This document shows, piece by piece, positions 1 to 6,627 of a DNA stretch of 17,566 nucleotides. This DNA is from JBCBSS01 sp039819065 (GTDB taxonomy: Bacteria; Bacteroidota; Bacteroidia; Cytophagales; Cyclobacteriaceae). The stretch lies in the NCBI GenBank assembly GCA_039819065.1, contig JBCBSS010000161.1, positions 1 to 17,566 on the forward strand, written 5' to 3'. The position numbers were made by a program, and so were the translations under genes. The first letter of the stretch is position 1. The number at the start of each line of letters is the position of its first letter. Below the pieces are notes generated by a model. The model worked only from the letters and a program-made list of their open reading frames with translations. It was not told the DNA's origin and searched no databases.

Positions 1-285
1 TTCTCGATTAGGATACAGCATTGAAAATTTGTCTAGTAACAAATTCCCGGTACCTATTATCTGATCAGAACTAGTGCCATCCAACTCAACCATATTATCA
101 CCGGACTTTAACGTGCTTACTATCCAAAGCTTCGCCTTTTTATAGATTTCATTTTTACTCAACAACTCTACTTTTACTACTTCTGTAAAAACAACCCTAT
201 CATGTTCATCTCGAGGAAGCCCCGATTGGCAGTAGGTAATTGAAGGTAAGACTAATAAGACAATAATGGTTCTTATGGTTCTCAT
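1..285 (-). CDS. Partial exported protein, DUF4468-like (5' part only)
   Basis: The minus strand is open from an ATG at 285 to the left edge, giving 95 codons in frame without a stop; the 3' end lies outside the window. The product begins MRTIRTIIVLLVLPSITYC, a short basic start plus hydrophobic stretch that reads as a signal peptide (about residues 1-20). The following segment carries VVKVELLSKNEIYKKAKLW (about 36-54) and then VELDGTSSDQIIGTGNLLL. This resembles the pattern of DUF4468, a TBP-like domain common in exported Bacteroidota proteins of unknown function: a strand, a 'sk.elY.ka..W' helix, then a strand ending in G.G. The family assignment is from memory of the pattern and is moderate. 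No function can be given. Nothing shows linkage to the other genes. Confidence 0.7.
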   Translation of the reverse strand, partial: MRTIRTIIVLLVLPSITYCQSGLPRDEHDRVVFTEVVKVELLSKNEIYKKAKLWIVSTLKSGDNMVELDGTSSDQIIGTGNLLLDKFSMLYPNRE

Positions 286-550
286 ACTGTATAGCGTTGT
301 GGTCTTTGAACCATAAATTTATATATGGACTGAGACCAAACCTATTTTTCATCGGTACTTTTGAATCTGGATTGTAGAATATGTGTCTGCTCTTCGCCGA
401 GCCATGACTGCAAGATTAAATGTCAATACTTTATTAATAGGACAAGCGTAACACTCGACGCCAATAAAATCCTCTCAGAAGGGCATGGTAAGAAATGGGA
501 ATTGGTTCTTCGGCCTTAATAGATAAAATAGCCTCGATATAAGGTGTATC
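286..550. other. Non-coding gap with one repeat copy
   Basis: There is no convincing ORF on either strand. It should hold the promoter of the minus-strand gene ending at the left edge, but I cannot identify a clear TTG/TAnnTTTG pair. A 29-base repeat copy lies at 454-482, and matching sequence recurs at 1321-1349 (26 of 29 identical) and more distantly at 5222-5250. Confidence 0.6.
454..482 (+). repeat. Dispersed 29-base repeat, copy 1
   Basis: The copy begins CTCGACGCCAATAAAATCC and ends TCAGAAGG. It matches 1321-1349 at 26 of 29 positions, and the shared core CGCCAAT...TCAGA is also seen at 5222-5250. All three copies lie outside genes and in the same orientation. The function is unknown. 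Confidence 0.7.
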
Positions 551-769
551 TCAAAAATCAAACAACTCTGACATAGTTACTTCCAAGCCTTTGGAAATCT
601 TGTAGAGCGTTGAAACAGTAGGATTTTTGCCTGCAGTAACAATCTTAACCAAGTTGGATTTGTCTATGTCACTGCGCAAAGCCAATTCCCCGAAAGAGAT
701 GCCTTTCTCCTTTCTGATCTTATCAATTTGGTGACCTAAAGCCTTGAGGAATTGCTCATTATCCGACAT
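551..769 (-). CDS. Small XRE-family helix-turn-helix regulator
   Basis: This 72-residue protein is almost entirely one helix-turn-helix domain of the Cro/C1 (XRE) type. Helix 1 is around LGHQIDKIRKEKG (11-23). The HTH proper is FGELALRSDIDKSNLVKIVTAGKNPTV (26-52), and the closing helices are STLYKISKGLEVTMSELFDF (53-72). Family members bind palindromic DNA as dimers, and many repress their own promoter. The gene is divergent from the 86-residue gene at 849, with 79 bases between the starts. That gap holds a perfect 10-base inverted repeat (798-825), a natural candidate for its operator. There is no extra effector or toxin domain. It could be the DNA-binding half of a toxin-antitoxin-like or phage-derived pair, but nothing in the neighbour proves that. 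The ATG at 769 has no strong ribosome binding site, as is normal in this phylum. Confidence 0.88.
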   Translation of the reverse strand: MSDNEQFLKALGHQIDKIRKEKGISFGELALRSDIDKSNLVKIVTAGKNPTVSTLYKISKGLEVTMSELFDF

Positions 770-797
770 TGTCCAATAATGAGGTTTTTGTTGAAAT

Positions 798-825
798 TTA
801 TCGGTGGCATAAATACCACCGATAA
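798..825. promoter_or_regulatory. Perfect inverted repeat, candidate operator of divergent promoters
   Basis: TTATCGGTGG at 798-807 and its exact reverse complement CCACCGATAA at 816-825 are separated by an AT-rich 8-base spacer. The element sits 28 bases upstream of the XRE gene start (769) and 23 bases upstream of the plus-strand start (849), so one bound dimer could control both directions. The arm length and position fit an XRE dimer site. The assignment as operator is an inference. Confidence 0.6.
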
Positions 826-848
826 GAATTATTGACTATCTTAGAGTC

Positions 849-1109
849 ATGTCAATTTCATTCTACAATGATGATAAGGTACTTAAAAAGCTGGAAAGTC
901 TTTTTACCATTTCATCTCCAAAAAGATTAAAAGAAAGTATCTCCTATGTTTTCTTTCAATACTTAATGTCATCAAAGTCTTCGCTACCTGATGATTTCCA
1001 GGAAGTTGCCTCTGACTTTTATTTTTTGATTCATTTTCTTCAAGAGGTAGGAGATATCAATCGCGAAAAGCCCTGTCAGGGCGATACGTTAATAGAAAAC
1101 AATTCATAG
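849..1109 (+). CDS. Small protein of unknown function, repeat-derived C-terminus
   Basis: This 86-residue protein is not recognised. It has no signal peptide or membrane segment. Residues 9-75 look helical and fairly acidic or aromatic (KVLKKLESLF, LKESISYVFFQYLM, FYFLIHFLQEVGD), as for a small soluble partner protein. It is transcribed divergently from the XRE regulator gene and shares the palindrome at 798-825, so it is probably co-regulated with it. The last 14 residues (73-86, EKPCQGDTLIENNS) and the stop codon are encoded by DNA that looks like the start of an interspersed repeat: a GCCCTG-T-CAGGGC hairpin at 1070-1082, then a TTAATAG motif. The natural C-terminus may therefore have been replaced. 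It is probably a real gene because of its partner and position, but coding support is modest. Confidence 0.55.
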   Translation: MSISFYNDDKVLKKLESLFTISSPKRLKESISYVFFQYLMSSKSSLPDDFQEVASDFYFLIHFLQEVGDINREKPCQGDTLIENNS

Positions 1110-1240
1110 TGATTCACCAAAGCGCCGTAGGTGCGACCTAAATACTAAACACGCGATGAACATACGGGTCGCACCTACGGTGCTTTTCTTAATAGCCGGG
1201 TTTTTTTAGTCTATAAACGGGACATCCCTACGGGATTTGG
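1070..1240. repeat. Composite Bacteroidota-type palindromic repeat
   Basis: Three linked parts are visible: a short hairpin GCCCTG/CAGGGC (1070-1082); a long hairpin whose arms are CCGTAGGTGCGACC (near 1125-1138) and GGTCGCACCTACGG (1167-1180); and a TCTATAAAC...GGGACATCCCTACGGGAT block (about 1210-1235). TTAATAG recurs between parts (1089 and 1190). From memory, this combination is widespread between genes of Bacteroidota. It overlaps the end of the 849-1109 gene. The long hairpin followed by T-rich sequence at 1182-1190 could also end transcription. Confidence 0.75.
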
Positions 1241-1451
1241 TTGTTAGCGAAAAGTCCGCCATGCTTGTAACTCACTCACTGTGACGCCCGAAGGGCGGTT
1301 AGATTATTGCATCTTTTGTGCTCGACGCCAATAAGATTCTTTCAGAAGGACTGTATTGCGAAAAGCATTGAATCTTGCCTACTGAGAAATTGCCTACTGC
1401 CAACTAACCAGCTAGATGCTCACCTCCGCACTTCTATTGATGACTCTAAGA
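1110..1451. other. Repeat-filled intergenic gap between convergent genes
   Basis: The gap holds the composite repeat described at 1070-1240, a CGCCC-GAA-GGGCG hairpin at 1285-1297, the second 29-base repeat copy at 1321-1349, and a stretch with GCCTACTG repeated (1377-1400). No coding sequence is supported. The genes on both sides converge here, so hairpins in this gap may act as bidirectional terminators. Confidence 0.65.
1321..1349 (+). repeat. Dispersed 29-base repeat, copy 2
   Basis: This copy is 26 of 29 identical to 454-482 and in the same orientation. Both copies flank the XRE/small-gene module, one on each side and about 870 bases apart. Confidence 0.7.
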
Positions 1452-1970
1452 TCACTGCGTCTTATTCAAAACGCTATCAATCATAGGTACAATCTTATAG
1501 ACCAGATCATTAGGTATTGGAACGGTGAGATTGTAATGTGCGATCTTCCATGCTTCACCATTCTTTCTCAACACACCTGTACCTCGACTTGGGCCTAAGT
1601 TAGGTGTATCTAGTTCTTCATCGAACCATGCTGTTTTTCCATCTTCTGCGAAATAAACGAAGCGGTTTTTTGGTGTGAAGCTCCAAGCTCTTCCTCTATC
1701 AAAGTAGGGCTTACTCCATGGTTTGAACTCAGCTACTGTCCAACGTTCCGTGGCGTCAGTACCCATGAAGATAGAGGTGCTATCTTCGAAGTGGCCGAAG
1801 TACCTTTCAAAGTCTGCATCTGCGGCGGCTTTATGCCAGTCATCCAAAACAGCATCAACCACTTCTCTAGTAGGTTTGGGTGCTTGAGCAACTTCTTTTT
1901 CTGCTTCTTGCGGTTGGCATGATACCATCGCAAATAGGCTCAGAATGAGTATGTAAATGCTATTTTTCAT
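1452..1970 (-). CDS. NTF2/SnoaL-like fold lipoprotein
   Basis: The product is 172 residues. The N-terminus MKNSIYILILSLFAMVSC is a lipoprotein signal with C18 as the likely acylated cysteine, followed by a charged linker (QPQEAEKEVAQAPKP). The rest reads as one NTF2/SnoaL-type domain: an opening helix (VVDAVLDDWHKAAADADFERYFGHF, about 38-62), then FMGTDATERW, then strands around WSFTPKNRFVYF and TAWFDEELDT, and a closing RKNGEAWKIAHYNLTVPIP. This cone-shaped fold serves as small-molecule binder or enzyme, so the substrate cannot be named. The gene begins 4 bases after the end of the S9 hydrolase gene on the same strand, so the two are very likely co-transcribed. The acidic residues right after the cysteine resemble lipoprotein surface-export signals reported in Bacteroidota, but this is only suggestive. 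Confidence 0.85.
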   Translation of the reverse strand: MKNSIYILILSLFAMVSCQPQEAEKEVAQAPKPTREVVDAVLDDWHKAAADADFERYFGHFEDSTSIFMGTDATERWTVAEFKPWSKPYFDRGRAWSFTPKNRFVYFAEDGKTAWFDEELDTPNLGPSRGTGVLRKNGEAWKIAHYNLTVPIPNDLVYKIVPMIDSVLNKTQ

Positions 1971-1974
1971 GGTC

Positions 1975-4785
1975 TTATTCTTTCATTAGTTCATATCCAG
2001 GATTGATTCCCTTTTCTATGGCAGGGATTCCTTCTTTACTCATCCAAACCGGCATATCGGCTCCTTTGAGGTAGTGATCAAAGTATTGCTGCATGCGGAT
2101 GTTGAAGTCTCGAATATTTTCCCATTTGGTAGGCCAGTGAGGTTCTCCATTATAATTGAGCATCCAAGCCGGTTTGCCCAACCTTCTTAGCGCCACGAAA
2201 AACTCAATGCCTTGATACCAAGGCACATGGCCATCAGCATCATTATGCATCAGCAGCAATGGCGTTTCTATCTTATCAGCAAAGAATATAGGGCTGTTTT
2301 CTATGAACCTGACCGGATACTCCCAAAGGGTTCCACCTAGTCGACTTTGTGAATGTTCATACTGGAACATTCTACTCAAACCTGTCCACCAGCGAATACC
2401 ACCGTAGGCACTGATCATATTGGACACCACGGCTCCCGCTTCTGCTGCCTTGAACATGTTGGTTTTAGTGACCAGGTAGGACACTTGATAACCGCCCCAA
2501 CTATGCCCCTGTACGCCAATGTTGTCTTTATCAACAAAGCCTTCTTCAATCAATGAAGTAACACCCGGCATAACTGCATCGTAACAACTCTCTCCCGGAT
2601 AACCAGTGCGATACACGATATCAGGAATGAATATCAAGTATCCTCTACTGGCATAAAAGGATGGGTTTACTATAGAACGAATAGGTACAGCACCCCAATG
2701 TGCATTGAGGCGGTGCGAATTTCTTTCGTAGAAATACACGATCATCGGGTACTTCTTTTTGGGATCAAAGTTCTCCGGCTTGTAAAGCAACCCTTCTAAG
2801 TCCTCACCATTCAATGATGTCCATTTGTAAACATCAACCGTACTCCAGAGGTAATCCTTTTGTTGTGGGTTGGCATCACTGATTGTGCTCTGCTTCTTGA
2901 AGCTCAAGTCAGAGGTGATAAGATTCGGAAATAGTTGATTACTCTGTTTTGAAAACACCAATTCATCAGCGTCGTGTGCCTTCATCGGAGTGTTGAACGA
3001 ATAGCTTTCTTTTAGGAGTTCTTTCAAACCTTTTAGGTTTTTAAGAGAAGCATAGCCTTCGTCTCTGGTCACTTCATTGAACATAGAAAGCAATACAAAT
3101 TTGGGATCAATAGCCTGCTCCTCCCTGTCCAAGTCGAGGTAGCGATATCTCGTTTTGGTATTTCGTCCATTAGTCAGGTTTGCCGGAGCTACCGCGCCTT
3201 GAGGGTCTACCTTCCAGATATCATATCGGTCATACACCAATATGCGCTGATCATCCTTGGTCCAGCCAGCCACACCATAGGCTGAAGGAGGGTTAGGCAT
3301 ATCATTGAGCTCATTGCTCATGTTAGTACCAATAGCTTTCGATACATTGACGGCCTTTTTGTTCACCATAGAATAGGTGTACCATGAAGTATCGGCAGCG
3401 TCATACCAGAAGAGGTAATCACCATTCGGAGAAATATTGGCCGACCCTTTTAAGTCTTCAATAGCCAATGTTTTGGCACCTGTCTTCAGATCGATTGCAT
3501 AAACATCCTGTCTGCGTGGAAAACCTTCCCATGAAATGTATTTCTGATACTTAAGATTAGAAATGCCAAGTGCCACATCTGCATCTCCTTTGTTAGTGGC
3601 AGTAACCAACGGGATATCCAAACTACCAATCTGAGTAATATTTCCTGATTGCGTATCTAGAATAGACAAATAGCTTTTCTTTCTATCCTGTTCCAACTCT
3701 ATATTTTGTTGGGTATGCAATCTGCCATTCTGATAATTCCAGATTTCAACTTGAATAATTTCTTCCGGTAGCAAAGTAGTGTCTTGTACTAATGGCGCTG
3801 GCGATGTGCCAAAGAATAACCTCTGACCATTATCAGAGAAGTTCAATCTGCCATTTTCGTTGACTACCCACCCCGAAGATAAGCCTGGCGTACCTGATGC
3901 TGCTTTCACTCTTGCCGAGTCACCTCCCGTAGTCCAGTACCTTAACTGAAAGTTTCGGATCAACGCTTTCGTCGTATCCAAATCAGATAGGAAACTTGCT
4001 TGGTTCCCGGATTTGTCTAATGCCAATTGTTTGTATTTACCCTTCGCCCGGCAAAGTGCCTTTATATTCTGAGCTTGTAAGTCATTATAATAAACTCCCG
4101 GCATGGTGATGGAGTCTTCTCCGGAAGTATGATAGAGTAATTTCGCTCCCTCTTCGGCCAGCGCGTATTCCAGCACATACTTGAGCGTGTCCTGCTGACC
4201 CGTCGATAGACTCCTCGTTATGAGGTGATACCCATTTTCGTCACTCACCTTTTTGGCTTTCTTTGGCTTGACCACCTTTACTGTGTCTGTCTTGGTAGTA
4301 TCCTTTGGTTCAGGTAGCTTCTCCTCGATTTGGTAGGTAATAAAGCCTGACCATTTCTCAGGTACCTTAAAGCTTTTCACCCTTGGAATCTTGGTTAGGG
4401 TTTTGGTGCTCAGGCTGTATATTCCCAGGCTATCCTTGGGCAGTTTATCTTTCTTGGTTTTGATTCTGCGCAAGGCATTCACACTATCTAGCTGAGGTTT
4501 GATTTTGAAGATCACGTATTTGCTATCCCAGGTGAAAGAAGCACCAATGCCTCTAGGAATGGAGGCTAATTCATCACCAGCATGTGTTTTGATTTTTAGC
4601 GTGGCATCACCTTTGCCGGGAACAACGTGGTACAAGACGTACTCTCCATCGTTCGATATTTTTTGACCGTTGATTCTATTCCAGGTATCGAAATCAGCAT
4701 GGTCAAGAGGTCGTTTTTGCGCTTGCACCGCACACGTGCACAGCATGAACAGGGTAAAGAAGGTCAGATGGTAAAATTGCTTCAT
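1975..4785 (-). CDS. Secreted S9 (prolyl oligopeptidase family) hydrolase
   Basis: The product is 936 residues with a signal peptide (about 1-22, cleavage suggested after VQA). A long N-terminal half probably forms a beta-propeller (repeated motifs such as ISNDGEYVLYHV, ISPNGDYLFWYD and WTKDDQRILVYD). An alpha/beta-hydrolase domain begins around 660. The nucleophile elbow is GHSWGGY with Ser762. The other likely triad members are Asp851 in HNDADGHVPW and His883 in GEPHWPTKW. A Lys/Pro/Thr-rich low-complexity segment lies near 160-180. S9 enzymes cleave short peptides, usually with the propeller limiting access; large Bacteroidota members with this layout are periplasmic or secreted and mostly uncharacterised. 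It is the first gene of a two-gene unit with the NTF2-like lipoprotein. There is no obvious link to uronate metabolism. No frameshift or missing catalytic residue is visible. Confidence 0.92.
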   Translation of the reverse strand: MKQFYHLTFFTLFMLCTCAVQAQKRPLDHADFDTWNRINGQKISNDGEYVLYHVVPGKGDATLKIKTHAGDELASIPRGIGASFTWDSKYVIFKIKPQLDSVNALRRIKTKKDKLPKDSLGIYSLSTKTLTKIPRVKSFKVPEKWSGFITYQIEEKLPEPKDTTKTDTVKVVKPKKAKKVSDENGYHLITRSLSTGQQDTLKYVLEYALAEEGAKLLYHTSGEDSITMPGVYYNDLQAQNIKALCRAKGKYKQLALDKSGNQASFLSDLDTTKALIRNFQLRYWTTGGDSARVKAASGTPGLSSGWVVNENGRLNFSDNGQRLFFGTSPAPLVQDTTLLPEEIIQVEIWNYQNGRLHTQQNIELEQDRKKSYLSILDTQSGNITQIGSLDIPLVTATNKGDADVALGISNLKYQKYISWEGFPRRQDVYAIDLKTGAKTLAIEDLKGSANISPNGDYLFWYDAADTSWYTYSMVNKKAVNVSKAIGTNMSNELNDMPNPPSAYGVAGWTKDDQRILVYDRYDIWKVDPQGAVAPANLTNGRNTKTRYRYLDLDREEQAIDPKFVLLSMFNEVTRDEGYASLKNLKGLKELLKESYSFNTPMKAHDADELVFSKQSNQLFPNLITSDLSFKKQSTISDANPQQKDYLWSTVDVYKWTSLNGEDLEGLLYKPENFDPKKKYPMIVYFYERNSHRLNAHWGAVPIRSIVNPSFYASRGYLIFIPDIVYRTGYPGESCYDAVMPGVTSLIEEGFVDKDNIGVQGHSWGGYQVSYLVTKTNMFKAAEAGAVVSNMISAYGGIRWWTGLSRMFQYEHSQSRLGGTLWEYPVRFIENSPIFFADKIETPLLLMHNDADGHVPWYQGIEFFVALRRLGKPAWMLNYNGEPHWPTKWENIRDFNIRMQQYFDHYLKGADMPVWMSKEGIPAIEKGINPGYELMKE

Positions 4786-4897
4786 CAGGTTTTTATCATG
4801 GTTCGTTGCCGGAAGATAAAAAAAATACGGGTTAGTTGAATAGACATAAGAAGAAAGACAAAAGATGTAAGACCTGTGTACATCCCTGAATTTCGGA

Positions 4898-4936
4898 GTC
4901 GTTGTGATGAGTGAGGAACGAGCGAAGAAGCAATCT
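4898..4936 (-). repeat. Dispersed 'GCAATGAC' repeat, inverted copy
   Basis: Reads as the reverse complement of the core found at 12337-12375 and 12934-12972 (AGATTGCTTCTTC...ATCGCAATGAC in those copies). The sequence is more diverged here. Comparable repeats occur in many Bacteroidota genomes. Confidence 0.65.
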
Positions 4937-5130
4937 CGAAGATAAGAGAGATTGGAAATTAGAAGTTAGAAACTGGAAATAGTTAGAAGTAAATAGAAAT
5001 AAATTGTCTTGTAGGTATATTAACAAAATTCGATCATCAATCACCGCATCAAACCGTCAAATAATCAAACCATCATCCCTGTCCTCCTGAAAGGAACTTA
5101 GTGGCATCGAGCACAATAGTGATTGTGAGT

Positions 5131-5150
5131 ATATGATCAATTGATCATAT
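5131..5150. promoter_or_regulatory. Perfect 20-base palindrome, function unknown
   Basis: ATATGATCAATTGATCATAT equals its own reverse complement. It lies about 660 bases upstream of uxuB and 345 bases upstream of the S9 gene start. Related phrases (TTTGATCATAT near 5560, CATCAATTGATTATATG near 13064) occur near the starts of the other repeat-rich spaces, so it may be a repeat rather than an operator. Confidence 0.35.
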
Positions 5151-5221
5151 GCAATTGTTGAATAGCACAAAAGCAACTTTTTACTAAGCTAGGACAGTCA
5201 CAACTTTTAGTCCTAATCCTG

Positions 5222-5250
5222 CTGAGCGCCAATCAGGCTCTTTCAGAGTG
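5222..5250 (+). repeat. Dispersed 29-base repeat, copy 3 (diverged)
   Basis: Shares GCGCCAAT and CTTTCAGA with the copies at 454-482 and 1321-1349, with the rest diverged. It has the same orientation and is intergenic. Confidence 0.5.
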
Positions 5251-5326
5251 ACTGATAAAAAAGGTATAGAGCTTACTCCGAATAATTTATTCACTCAAAA
5301 GAATAGCAACACATCGACAGAGAAAG

Positions 5327-5345
5327 ATCCCGATGTGATCGGGAT
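5327..5345. repeat. REP-like hairpin
   Basis: ATCCCGAT-GTG-ATCGGGAT is a perfect 8-base stem with a 3-base loop, followed by GACAC. There is no T-tract after it, so a repeat is more likely than a terminator. Confidence 0.6.
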
Positions 5346-5433
5346 GACACGCTGTAGCTAAGGTTATGCTCAAGCAACACAAATAGCAATCGAACACGAT
5401 ATTTCAAAGTGGCAGCCTTGTCATTCTGGCTGT

Positions 5434-5449
5434 CCCCCGCTGGCGGGGG
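5434..5449. repeat. REP-like GC-rich hairpin
   Basis: CCCCCGC-TG-GCGGGGG is a perfect 7-base GC stem with a 2-base loop. It sits directly before the GGGGGTGGA lead-in of the first 33-base palindrome. Confidence 0.6.
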
Positions 5450-5465
5450 TAGGGGGTGGATAAAA

Positions 5466-5498
5466 AGTAATTAGATTACTTTGAGTAATCTAATTACT
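5466..5498. repeat. 33-base palindromic repeat, copy A
   Basis: The arms AGTAATTAGATTACT and AGTAATCTAATTACT are exact reverse complements (15 bases) around the loop TTG. The lead-in GGGGGTGGA before it and CGGAAGATCGGA after it are shared with copy B (5657-5689). The arms are identical in all three copies in the window, and only the loop changes. Confidence 0.85.
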
Positions 5499-5656
5499 CG
5501 GAAGATCGGATCACCACCAACCACATACCCACAAATGATTGCATCCAATATCATCATTTGATCATATAGCTATTCGTGGGGACTCAGACGGAAGCTAGGA
5601 AGAGATTCCCCGGATTCGTTCATACGTCACGAACCGGAGAAAGGGGGTGGACAAAA

Positions 5657-5689
5657 AGTAATTAGATTACTCTCAGTAATCTAATTACT
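5657..5689. repeat. 33-base palindromic repeat, copy B
   Basis: Same 15-base arms as copy A with the loop CTC. The right flank (CGGAAGATCGGAGCACCACC and on through an ACAAATGATT phrase) matches copy A closely, so the repeated unit is longer than the palindrome, about 80-90 bases. Confidence 0.85.
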
Positions 5690-5808
5690 CGGAAGATCGG
5701 AGCACCACCAACCCACCTCCACAAATGATTACATCAAATAATCAAACCATCATACCCGTAAGGGTTAGCCGGAATCCATGCGTCTTGTAGTTGCATTCAG
5801 CTAAATCC

Positions 5809-6627
5809 ATGGATCAAAACATTTTCAATATAAAAGACAAGGTGATTCTTATCACCGGAGGTACGGGTGTTCTGGGCAGCTCAATGGCCAAGGCCGTAAC
5901 TAATGCAGGGGCTAAGGTAGCACTGGTAGGAAGAGATGAAGCCATTAGCAAAAGCCTTAAACAAGACCTTGAGGCACAGGGTGCCGATGTGCTCAACTAT
6001 ATGGCCGATGTGCTCAAGCCGGAAGAAATGGATTCAGTCAAGACAGATGTTCTACAGAAATGGGGAAAAGTTGACGTATTAGTCAACGCTGCCGGAGGAA
6101 ACATGCCAGGCGCTACTGTAGCTGAGGAAGGTAGTATAAATGATCTTTCGATAGAAGAGCTACGGAAAGTGATGGAATTAAACTACCTCGGTTCTGTCAT
6201 ACCTAGCCAGGCGATGCTTGAGACTTTTATCACACAGCGATCTGGTCACATCATCAACATCTCATCCATGTCGGCACAGCGCCCACTTACCAGGGTGATG
6301 GGCTATTCTTCCTCAAAGGCAGCCATCGATAACTACACGCAATGGTTAGCGGTAGAATTGGCGCGTAAATATGGCGAGGGGCTGAGAGTAAATGCCATAG
6401 CGCCCGGGTTCTTTCTGACTAAGCAGAATAAAACGCTATTAACTAACCCTGACGGTACACTTACCGACAGAGGAAAAACGATCATAGCACATACACCCTA
6501 CGGCCGGTTTGGCGATCCTGATGAATTGACGGGCACTTTGATTTGGCTATGTTCCGATGCCTCGAAATTCGTGACGGGTACGATCATCCCGGTAGATGGT
6601 GGTTTCAACGCGTATTCAGGAGTATAA
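5809..6627 (+). CDS. uxuB: D-mannonate oxidoreductase / fructuronate reductase, SDR type
   Basis: This is a 272-residue classical short-chain dehydrogenase. It has the Rossmann motif TGGTGVLG (16-23), NAAG (93-96), Asn125, a Ser at 152-155 and YSSSK with Tyr166/Lys170 as the catalytic pair, and APG (199-200) after the active site. It would reduce D-fructuronate to D-mannonate with NAD(P)H in the cytoplasm. The SDR form of UxuB (as in Bacillus YjmF) differs from the long-chain enzyme of E. coli. The assignment rests on the fold plus the immediately following uxuA. A TTG six codons upstream (5791) is in frame, but the ATG at 5809 is preferred because MDQNIFNIKDKVILITGG is the usual spacing to the Rossmann strand. 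The alternative is another sugar-acid SDR such as KduD. It is the first gene of the uronate operon. Confidence 0.85.
   Translation: MDQNIFNIKDKVILITGGTGVLGSSMAKAVTNAGAKVALVGRDEAISKSLKQDLEAQGADVLNYMADVLKPEEMDSVKTDVLQKWGKVDVLVNAAGGNMPGATVAEEGSINDLSIEELRKVMELNYLGSVIPSQAMLETFITQRSGHIINISSMSAQRPLTRVMGYSSSKAAIDNYTQWLAVELARKYGEGLRVNAIAPGFFLTKQNKTLLTNPDGTLTDRGKTIIAHTPYGRFGDPDELTGTLIWLCSDASKFVTGTIIPVDGGFNAYSGV
6618..6622 (+). promoter_or_regulatory. Ribosome binding site of uxuA inside uxuB
   Basis: AGGAG lies 5 bases before the uxuA ATG at 6628 and within the last codons of uxuB, so translation of the two is probably coupled. Confidence 0.6.

Larger units (their letters stand above)
4786..5808. other. 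1-kb repeat-rich gap between divergent operons
   Basis: There is no supported gene; short ORFs here fall in repeats. Contents in order: an inverted copy of a 'GCAATGAC'-type repeat (4898-4936), low-complexity GAAATTAGAAG-type sequence (about 4950-5000), a TCAAACCATCAT phrase near 5060 that recurs near 5750, a perfect 20-base palindrome (5131-5150), the third 29-base repeat copy (5222-5250), hairpins at 5327-5345 and 5434-5449, two copies of a 33-base palindrome (5466-5498 and 5657-5689), and a CCCCGGATT...AACCGGAGA unit (about 5606-5640). The promoters of the S9 gene (left) and uxuB (right) must lie at the two ends, but I cannot assign boxes. Confidence 0.75.

Noticed and set aside
1416..1598. 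Plus-strand reading frame of 60 codons
   Set aside because: It overlaps the 3' end of the NTF2-like lipoprotein gene on the other strand, has no family resemblance and starts in repeat sequence.
4832..5044. Minus-strand reading frame of 70 codons upstream of the S9 gene
   Set aside because: It falls across a dispersed repeat and low-complexity GAAATTAGAAG sequence. The product is Leu/Ser/Phe-rich as expected of AT-rich non-coding DNA.
5466..5689. Two palindromes about 190 bases apart as a CRISPR-like array
   Set aside because: There are only two copies here with a long non-unique interval whose flanks are also repeated, and no cas genes. It fits a dispersed palindromic repeat instead.
5791..5808. 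TTG start giving uxuB six extra residues
   Set aside because: The ATG at 5809 fits the usual spacing to the Rossmann strand, and the extra residues HSAKS add no motif.
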